Shown here: one piece after another, positions 1-4,307 of the stretch
Numbering within the stretch: position 1 is the stretch's first letter
How the letters are laid out: each line of letters starts with the position of its first letter
Assembly: GCA_051881655.1 (NCBI GenBank)
Contig: JBJEQH010000200.1
Span: 1 to 7,509, forward strand
Source of the DNA: Heritagella sp051881655
GTDB lineage: Bacteria; Bacillota; Clostridia; Oscillospirales; Acutalibacteraceae
Direction: 5' to 3'
Length of the DNA: 7,509 nt
Notes under the pieces: model-generated
What the model was told of the DNA's origin: nothing
Databases searched by the model: none
What the model saw: only the letters and a program-made list of their open reading frames with translations
Position numbers and translations under genes: made by a program

Positions 1-52
1 GTCGACCTCTAGCGTGACAGGCTAGCGTTCTAACCAACTGAACTACCGGGCC
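1..52 (-). tRNA. tRNA-Asp(GUC), 3' part cut off by the window edge
   Basis: Read on the minus strand from position 52, the sequence gives a 7-nt acceptor strand GGCCCGG, TA at positions 8-9, a D arm (GTTC ... GAAC), and an anticodon arm CTAGC-CTGTCAC-GCTAG. The loop places GTC at the anticodon, which decodes Asp codons. The variable loop AGGTC and the first three bases of the T stem follow before the window ends. The rest of the T arm, the 3' acceptor strand and the CCA end lie outside. It is the second gene of a tRNA operon, 4 nt after the CCA of tRNA-Val. Confidence 0.95.
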
Positions 53-56
53 ATAC

Positions 57-133
57 TGGTGGAAACAATAGGACTCGAACCTATGACCCCCTGCTTGTAA
101 GGCAGGTGCTCTAACCAGCTGAGCTATGCTTCC
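57..133 (-). tRNA. tRNA-Val(UAC), complete, CCA encoded
   Basis: This is a complete 77-nt cloverleaf on the minus strand. Acceptor GGAAGCA pairs with TGTTTCC (one G-U pair). The D stem is GCTC/GAGC. The anticodon arm is CCTGC-CTTACAA-GCAGG with anticodon TAC (Val, GUA codons). The T arm is ATAGG-TTCGAGT-CCTAT. Discriminator A is followed by CCA encoded in the DNA at 59-57. It is the first gene of the operon; its mature 5' end lies 5 nt after a strong leader hairpin, and the promoter is visible further upstream. Confidence 0.97.
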
Positions 134-138
134 ATCTG

Positions 139-158
139 CGCCGCTGCTCTCAGCGGCG
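139..158 (-). other. Hairpin at the 5' end of the tRNA operon transcript
   Basis: There is a perfect 8-bp inverted repeat (CGCCGCTG/CAGCGGCG) with a 4-nt loop. Counting 6 to 8 nt from the -10 box at 165-170 puts the transcription start at about 158-160. The primary tRNA transcript would therefore begin with this stem, with only 5 nt between it and the mature 5' end of tRNA-Val. It has no U-tract on the minus strand, so it is not a terminator for hslO. It may shape RNase P processing or protect the 5' end; that role is inferred. Confidence 0.6.
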
Positions 159-164
159 TTATTA

Positions 165-193
165 ACTATACTATAAACCGGGGAAAAAGTCAA
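165..193 (-). promoter_or_regulatory. Sigma-A promoter of the tRNA-Val/tRNA-Asp operon
   Basis: The -35 box is TTGACT (193-188) and the -10 box TATAGT (170-165), separated by exactly 17 bp. Each matches five of six consensus bases. It sits directly upstream of the tRNA genes in the right orientation, with the predicted start at about 158-160. This is the strength expected for stable RNA genes. Confidence 0.85.
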
Positions 194-204
194 CCCCTTT
201 TCCC
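181..204 (-). terminator. Possible weak 3' stem-loop of hslO
   Basis: A 7-bp inverted repeat, GGGAAAA (204-198) with TTTTCCC (187-181) on the minus strand, begins 5 nt after the hslO stop codon. The thymines lie within the stem and no clean U-run follows (CGGTTTATAG comes next), so it is a poor intrinsic terminator. It also contains the -35 box of the tRNA promoter. It may slow or end hslO transcription, or be a chance match. Confidence 0.3.
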
Positions 205-208
205 AAAT

Positions 209-1096
209 TTATTTTCCCTCTTTTTGCGCGGCCCGCCCGTCCAGCTCGTCCTGGCTGATGCGGTATTTCTTCCCGCAGTACTGGCAGGCGGCCTCGGCAT
301 AGCCGTCCTCCCCGGCGAGGGTGCGGATTTCTTCGGGTTTCAGGGTGGAAAAGGCGCGCAGCACCCGCTCTTTGCTGCAGTGGCAGGCATAGGTCAGCGG
401 CGTCTCGTCCAGCTTTTCCCACTCCATCCCCGCGAAAAGCCGCCCGCAGATCTGCTCCATGGTCATCCCCTTGGCAAGCAGCGTGGTCATGGGCCCCAGG
501 GCGTTCAGGTTGCCCTCCAGCCGCTCCACGTCCTCATTGGTCGCGCTGGGCAGGGCCTGCACCAGAATCCCCCCGGCCAGCGTGGGCTCGTTTGTCTCCT
601 TATCCACCAGCACGCCCAGGGAACAGGCGGTGGGGATCTGCTCGCTGACGGCATAGTAGGTGGTGATATCCTCGGCCACCTCGCCCGAGGCCAGCTGGGA
701 CTGCCCGATATAGGGCTCGCCCTCGCCTTCGTCGCGGATCATAGCCAGCAGGCCGTCTTTTCCGATGCCGCCGCCCACATCCAGCTTGCCGTCCCCGCGC
801 ACGGGCAGCTGCACGCCGGGATTCTGCACATAGCCGCGCACATGGCCCTGGCCGTCGCCAATGGCCACCACGCTGCCCAGCGGGCCGCCGCCGTTCAGCT
901 TCAGCGTGACCGACGAATCGGGCCCCTTCAAAAGGGCGCCCATCATTCCGGCCGCCGTCAGCACCCGCCCCAGCGCCGCCGAGGCCACCGGGGAGGTGTG
1001 GTGCACCTGATGGGCAACCAGCGCAATATCACTGGTGTCGGCCGCAATGGCCATCAGGCTTCCGTTTTTGGTAATGGTGCGGATTAACCGATCCAT
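209..1096 (-). CDS. hslO: Redox-regulated molecular chaperone Hsp33
   Basis: This encodes a 295-residue cytoplasmic holdase. In this family, oxidation of a C-terminal zinc site triggers unfolding and binding of aggregation-prone proteins. The zinc ligands are visible: C238-x-C240, then 30 residues, then C271-x-x-C274, which is the family's CxC/CxxC pattern and spacing. The N-terminal domain starts MDRLIRTI, and a glycine-rich segment (about 69-115) fits the Hsp33 core fold. I chose ATG at 1096 because AAAGGG lies 9 nt upstream and homologues start with MD-(Y/R)-L. ATG at 1105 overlaps the upstream stop as ATGA but has no SD spacing, and GTG at 1123 lies inside the upstream gene. It is the last gene of the yerC-methyltransferase-hslO operon. 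The two CDSs are separated by 5 nt. Confidence 0.96.
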   Translation of the reverse strand: MDRLIRTITKNGSLMAIAADTSDIALVAHQVHHTSPVASAALGRVLTAAGMMGALLKGPDSSVTLKLNGGGPLGSVVAIGDGQGHVRGYVQNPGVQLPVRGDGKLDVGGGIGKDGLLAMIRDEGEGEPYIGQSQLASGEVAEDITTYYAVSEQIPTACSLGVLVDKETNEPTLAGGILVQALPSATNEDVERLEGNLNALGPMTTLLAKGMTMEQICGRLFAGMEWEKLDETPLTYACHCSKERVLRAFSTLKPEEIRTLAGEDGYAEAACQYCGKKYRISQDELDGRAAQKEGK

Positions 1097-1101
1097 GATT
1101 T

Positions 1102-1866
1102 TCATCCCTTTCTGTTCCGGCACGTTTTCAGCCTGGCCACAAAAACCGCGCGCTGGGTATCCTCTCTCACCGGGGAAAACGTATTTTCCTCCAGAATCTC
1201 CAGCACCTGAAAGCCCGCCGTCTCCAGCATGGCGGTGATCTCCTCCAGCGGATAGGCCCGCTCGGTGAAATGCTCGCTGCTGCGGCGGTACACGCGCCCT
1301 TCTTTTTCAAAAAAATCCAAATCAATATGCACCCGGTGCGAAGCGGGATCATACCGGTTCTGCCAGGCACAGAACACCGTTTCCAGATCATAGAGAAACG
1401 CGTGGTTCCCCAGAATCTTCTCGTGCTTGTACAGGGTATTCACATCGAAAATAAACAACCCGTCCTGCTCCATGAACAGCGCCACCCGGGAAAACGTGCG
1501 CTGCACATCCTCCGGCCCCGGCAGATGATTGATACTGTCCAGCGTACAGAAACAGGTCGCAATGGTGCCATACAGGTCAATCTGCTGCATTTTCTGGCAG
1601 AGAAACAGGATCGAAAGCCCCTGTTCGGCGGCCTTTGCCTGGGCCTGGGCCAGCATATCGGGGGAAGCGTCGATCCCGTACACATCCAGCCCCCGCTTTT
1701 TCAGTTCGCAGGTCAGGCTGCCGGTGCCGCAGGCCAGATCCAGCGTGATCCCCGCCGGATGCTGCCACCGCTCCAGCAGGCGGCAGAGGTAATCCGCCCG
1801 CTCGGCATATCCGACGTTCTGGGTCAGGGCATCGTAATACTGGGAGAAAGCGGTATAGGAACTCAT
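1102..1866 (-). CDS. Class I SAM-dependent methyltransferase, substrate unknown
   Basis: The protein has 254 residues and a Rossmann-type methyltransferase fold. After an N-terminal segment with a FSQYYDALT motif (7-15), motif I is LDLACGTGSL (42-51), the SAM-binding glycine loop. The acidic residue after beta-2 is D66 in VYGIDASPDM. A CTLDSINHL segment (107-115) matches motif IV/post-II of small-molecule methyltransferases, followed by LFIFDVNTL (137-145). The C-terminal half (about 150-230) is a beta-rich cap with HIDLDFFEKEG, as in YqeM-like proteins of Bacillota. The start ATG overlaps the yerC stop as ATGA, with GAGGG 9 nt upstream, so translation is probably coupled. The substrate cannot be told from sequence. 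Being sandwiched between a TrpR-like regulator and Hsp33 gives no firm clue. Confidence 0.9.
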   Translation of the reverse strand: MSSYTAFSQYYDALTQNVGYAERADYLCRLLERWQHPAGITLDLACGTGSLTCELKKRGLDVYGIDASPDMLAQAQAKAAEQGLSILFLCQKMQQIDLYGTIATCFCTLDSINHLPGPEDVQRTFSRVALFMEQDGLFIFDVNTLYKHEKILGNHAFLYDLETVFCAWQNRYDPASHRVHIDLDFFEKEGRVYRRSSEHFTERAYPLEEITAMLETAGFQVLEILEENTFSPVREDTQRAVFVARLKTCRNRKG

Positions 1867-2165
1867 TTCTCTTTTCCCTCTTGCTCCATGCGGTCGAATA
1901 CCAGGGCATAGCCGTCGCTGCCGTAATCCAGCGCGCGCTTCACACGGCTGATCGTCGCCGTCGAGGCGCCCGTGCGGGCCACAATCTCGTTATACACCAT
2001 CTTTTTGCGCAGCATGTCCGCCACCGTCAGCCGCTGGCTGATGGCCTTGATCTCCGGTACCGTGCACAGATCCTCGAAAAATTTGTAGCACTCCTCCCGG
2101 GTCCGCAGGGACAGGACCGCGTCAAACAGAAAATCGACCGATTCGTCCTGAATTTTGGAATTCAC
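1863..2165 (-). CDS. yerC: YerC/YecD-family TrpR-like DNA-binding protein
   Basis: This is an all-helical protein of 100 residues in the TrpR superfamily. Family hallmarks are the start NSKIQDESVDFLFDAVLSL (2-20), then EECYKFFEDLCTVPEIKAIS (25-44) and a helix-turn-helix at about 58-79 (YNEIVARTGAS followed by TATISRVKRAL). I chose GTG at 2165 because a strong SD (GGGGGG) lies 7 nt upstream and homologues start at this NSK point. An upstream in-frame extension to 2204 would read through the promoter. It probably represses transcription, perhaps in response to a small ligand. I recall that the B. subtilis relative has been linked to histidine gene control, but this window has no his gene. It is the first gene of its operon, and inverted repeats over the promoter suggest autoregulation. 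Confidence 0.9.
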   Translation of the reverse strand: MNSKIQDESVDFLFDAVLSLRTREECYKFFEDLCTVPEIKAISQRLTVADMLRKKMVYNEIVARTGASTATISRVKRALDYGSDGYALVFDRMEQEGKEK

Positions 2166-2178
2166 AGAACCGCCCCCC

Positions 2179-2217
2179 TTTCCATACACGCAGTATTGTA
2201 TCACAGCAATATGGAAA
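2179..2217 (-). promoter_or_regulatory. Candidate operator: inverted repeats centred on the yerC -10 box
   Basis: A perfect 8-bp inverted repeat, TTTCCATA (2217-2210) and TATGGAAA (2186-2179) on the minus strand, with a 23-bp spacer, is centred at 2198, inside the -10 hexamer. Within it is a second, smaller dyad, TATTG-N8-CAATA (2194-2211 on the plus strand), covering part of the -10 and the spacer. The position fits a repressor site. YerC itself is the obvious candidate binder, but this is inference. Confidence 0.4.
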
Positions 2218-2223
2218 AGTAAA
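2195..2223 (-). promoter_or_regulatory. Promoter of the yerC-methyltransferase-hslO operon
   Basis: The -35 box TTTACT (2223-2218; four of six consensus bases) and the -10 box TACAAT (2200-2195; five of six) are 17 bp apart. A TG one base before the -10 (TGATACAAT) makes it an extended -10 promoter. The predicted start is near 2188, giving a leader of about 23 nt that contains little more than the Shine-Dalgarno site of yerC. Confidence 0.75.
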
Positions 2224-2224
2224 G

Positions 2225-2292
2225 AAAAAATCCCCCCTTTTGGTCCGTCCGCAGGGAACTGTCCATGCCCGGAAAACAGAAAAAAAGGGGGG
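2225..2292 (-). terminator. Second, alternative terminator-like fold after lysA
   Basis: The same CCCCCCTTTT (2292-2283) can instead pair with a second AAAAGGGGGG at 2241-2232, which is followed by ATTTTTT (2231-2225). The 41-nt loop holds a weaker imperfect stem (TCCGGG near 2273-2268 with CCC..CGGA near 2256-2248). This fold excludes the main terminator and ends just before the -35 box of the yerC promoter. It could be a backup terminator. Confidence 0.35.
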
Positions 2293-2309
2293 ATCCTCTC
2301 CCCCCTTTT
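2280..2309 (-). terminator. Intrinsic terminator downstream of lysA
   Basis: On the minus strand, AAAAGGGGGG (2309-2300) pairs with CCCCCCTTTT (2292-2283) around a 7-nt loop, a 10-bp perfect stem. The T-run continues to 2280 (7 T in all). It starts 16 nt past the lysA stop codon. This is a classic rho-independent terminator for the lysA transcript. Confidence 0.85.
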
Positions 2310-2315
2310 GGGGGG
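2300..2315 (-). repeat. C6-AAAA-G6 hairpin competing with the lysA terminator
   Basis: CCCCCC (2315-2310) and GGGGGG (2305-2300) on the minus strand form a 6-bp hairpin with an AAAA loop. The G6 run is the one needed by the 5' arm of the main terminator, so the two structures cannot coexist. It lies just after the lysA stop codon. Confidence 0.45.
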
Positions 2316-2325
2316 AAAGGGCCAT

Positions 2326-3621
2326 TTACAGATCGTTGCGGGTCAGGTCCTCCCAGCTCTCCCGGCGGACCGCCACCCGGGGCGAACCGCCGCGCACCAT
2401 AATGACCGGCGGCCGGCACACCCGGTTGTAATTGCTGGCCATGGAGTAGTTATAGGCGCCGGTGGACAGCACCGCGATGAGGTCCCCGGCCTTCGGCTTT
2501 ACCATCTTCACGTTCTCCTGGATCAGGTCGCCGCTCTCGCAGCAGCGCCCGGCCACGGTGGCCATGTAATCGGGCGCACGGTCGGCGTGATTGGCCAGCA
2601 GCACGTCATAGGCGGACTGGTACAGAATGTAGCGCGGGTTGTCCGTCATGCCGCCGTCCACGGCCACATAGTTGCGCACCCCGGGGATCTCCTTGACCGA
2701 GCCCACCGTGTACAGCGTCAGCCCGGCCTCGCCCACCACGGAGCGGCCCGGCTCGATGTACACATACGGCACGGGGAAGGACAGCTCGCGGCACATTTTG
2801 TGGATGGCCGCCGATACCTCTCCCATATAGTCGTTGTACGGCACGGGCTGGTCCGCATCGGTATACCGGATGCCGAAGCCGCCGCCCAGGTCCAGCACCC
2901 GGATGGTCACACCGGTCTGCTCCCGCACGTCCTGCATGAACTGCAGCATGACCCTGGCCGCCTCCACAAACGGGGTGATCTCGAAAATCTGGGAGCCGAT
3001 GTGGCACTGAACCCCCTCCAGCTCCAGGTTGGGCAGGGCCAGCACCTCCTGCACGGCCCGCATGGCCTCCCCGGTCTCCAGGGCGAACCCGAATTTGGAG
3101 TCGATCTGGCCGGTGCGGATGAACTGATGGGTGTGCGCGTCGATCCCGGGCTTGATGCGCAGGGATACGGGGGTCACGCGGTTCATCACCTCGCTGAACT
3201 TCTGGATCAGGTGCAGCTCCTCGATGTTGTCCACCAGAAGGTGGCCCACCTTCTGCTCCAGGGCATAGCGGATCTCCTCGCAGGTTTTGTTGTTGCCGTT
3301 AAAGTGGATGTGGGCGGGGTCAAAACCGGCCGCCAGGGCCGTGTACAGCTCGCCGCCGGACACGATCTCCAGGTCCAGGCCCTCGCTTTTCACAATGCGG
3401 CACATTTCCTTGCAGCAGAATGCTTTGCTGGCGTACACCGGGGTTCCCTGCCCGTTATAGTACATGGCAAAGGAGTCCTTGTACGCCCGGCAGATCTTTC
3501 GGATCAGCCCTTCGTCCATCACATACAGCGGCGTGCCGAACTGCTCGGCCAGATCCACCGTGTCACAGCCGCCGACTACCAAATGTCCGTCTTCGTTCAC
3601 CTTCAAATGTTCGGGAAGCAT
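2326..3621 (-). CDS. lysA: Diaminopimelate decarboxylase
   Basis: This enzyme uses PLP to decarboxylate meso-2,6-diaminopimelate to L-lysine, the last step of lysine synthesis. The 431 residues match the usual length. The fold-III alanine-racemase-like barrel carries the PLP lysine K66 in VYASKAF, HIGSQI (207-212), the glycine-rich DLGGGFGIRY (244-253) and EPGRS (290-294). The C-terminal beta domain carries CCESGD (360-365) and GAYNYSMASNYN (388-399), which supply the substrate and dimer-interface residues of the family. ATG at 3621 has AAAGAGG 9 nt upstream. The gene lies 19 nt after engB, so it is probably co-transcribed with it. No lysine riboswitch or separate promoter is visible in that gap. 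All expected active-site motifs are present. Confidence 0.97.
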   Translation of the reverse strand: MLPEHLKVNEDGHLVVGGCDTVDLAEQFGTPLYVMDEGLIRKICRAYKDSFAMYYNGQGTPVYASKAFCCKEMCRIVKSEGLDLEIVSGGELYTALAAGFDPAHIHFNGNNKTCEEIRYALEQKVGHLLVDNIEELHLIQKFSEVMNRVTPVSLRIKPGIDAHTHQFIRTGQIDSKFGFALETGEAMRAVQEVLALPNLELEGVQCHIGSQIFEITPFVEAARVMLQFMQDVREQTGVTIRVLDLGGGFGIRYTDADQPVPYNDYMGEVSAAIHKMCRELSFPVPYVYIEPGRSVVGEAGLTLYTVGSVKEIPGVRNYVAVDGGMTDNPRYILYQSAYDVLLANHADRAPDYMATVAGRCCESGDLIQENVKMVKPKAGDLIAVLSTGAYNYSMASNYNRVCRPPVIMVRGGSPRVAVRRESWEDLTRNDL

Positions 3622-3640
3622 AGTTGGGTACCTCTTTCCT

Positions 3641-4264
3641 TCAAGCTTTTTCTATACCGGCCGCCGCATCCTGTGCCGCGGCCAAATCGGCGCAGGCCTT
3701 TTCCAGCATTTCCTTCAGCCGGGGAAGGCCCTCGCCGCTCTGGGCGGAGAACGGAAGCACCGTGACCGGCGCTTCGCTGAAATAGTTTTCGAACCACTCC
3801 TGCTGTTTTTTTCGGTTCGTTTTGTTGAGCTTATCCACCTTGGTGCCGACCACCAGAAAGGGGATGTCGTTTTCGATGAGAAAACGGAGCATCTCCTCGT
3901 CCTCCCCGGTGGGCGCATGGCGGTAATCGAGGATCTGCACCACGGCGGCAATGGGCCGCCCCGCCGCAAAATACCCCTCCATCAGCTCGCTCCAGCGCTG
4001 TTTTTCCGCCTGGGAGACCCTGGCATACCCGTAACCGGGCAGATCCACCAGCCGGGCCTCCGGCAGGCGGAAAAAGTTGATCGTGGCCGTTTTTCCGGGG
4101 GTCGCGCTGACGCGGGCCAGTGCTTTCCGGTTGACCAGTTTGTTGATCAGCGAGCTTTTTCCCACATTGGACTTGCCGGAGAAGACGATCTCCGGCAGAT
4201 CCGCTTTGGGAAGCTGACCGGACACGCCGGCCGACATCTCAAATGTGACATTCTGAAAATTCAA
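3641..4264 (-). CDS. engB: Ribosome-biogenesis GTP-binding protein EngB/YsxC
   Basis: This is a 207-residue TRAFAC GTPase that acts in late assembly of the large ribosomal subunit; it is essential in B. subtilis and E. coli. G motifs are in order: G1 GKSNVGKSS (30-38), G2 region TPGKTATINFF (55-65), G3 DLPGYG (74-79), G4 TKVD (141-144) and G5 SAQSG (173-177). I chose a TTG start at 4264: GGAGG lies 7 nt upstream, and the resulting N terminus MNFQNVTFEMSAG matches family members. Extending to the ATG at 4384 would overlap the end of lon and add a low-complexity Pro/Arg stretch. The gene follows lon by 43 nt, as in Bacillus lonA-ysxC, and precedes lysA. Confidence 0.96.
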   Translation of the reverse strand: MNFQNVTFEMSAGVSGQLPKADLPEIVFSGKSNVGKSSLINKLVNRKALARVSATPGKTATINFFRLPEARLVDLPGYGYARVSQAEKQRWSELMEGYFAAGRPIAAVVQILDYRHAPTGEDEEMLRFLIENDIPFLVVGTKVDKLNKTNRKKQQEWFENYFSEAPVTVLPFSAQSGEGLPRLKEMLEKACADLAAAQDAAAGIEKA

Positions 4265-4280
4265 ATGGGCACCTCCGTTT

Positions 4281-4298
4281 CCGGGGGCTTTTCCCCGG
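4281..4298 (-). other. Hairpin in the lon-engB gap
   Basis: CCGGGG (4298-4293) and CCCCGG (4286-4281) form a 6-bp GC stem with a 6-nt loop in the 43-nt gap between lon and engB. It is followed by AAACGGAGG rather than a U-run, so it is not an intrinsic terminator. It lies just upstream of the engB Shine-Dalgarno site and could act in mRNA processing, or stabilise the upstream lon 3' end. Confidence 0.4.
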
Positions 4299-4307
4299 GT
4301 GTTTCTC

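Noticed and set aside
224..1087. Open frame of about 287 codons on the plus strand opposite hslO
   Set aside because: It is a complement-strand shadow of hslO with low-complexity composition. hslO has clear zinc-ligand motifs and a Shine-Dalgarno site.
1097..1123. Upstream hslO starts at GTG 1123 or ATG 1105
   Set aside because: GTG 1123 lies within the methyltransferase and has no SD. ATG 1105 forms a tempting ATGA overlap, but its SD-like GGG is directly adjacent, whereas ATG 1096 has correct spacing and the family N terminus.
2155..3765. Open frame of about 536 codons on the plus strand opposite lysA
   Set aside because: It is a His/Val/Gly-rich shadow of lysA and crosses the lysA terminator and the yerC promoter. 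There is no start signal or recognisable domain.
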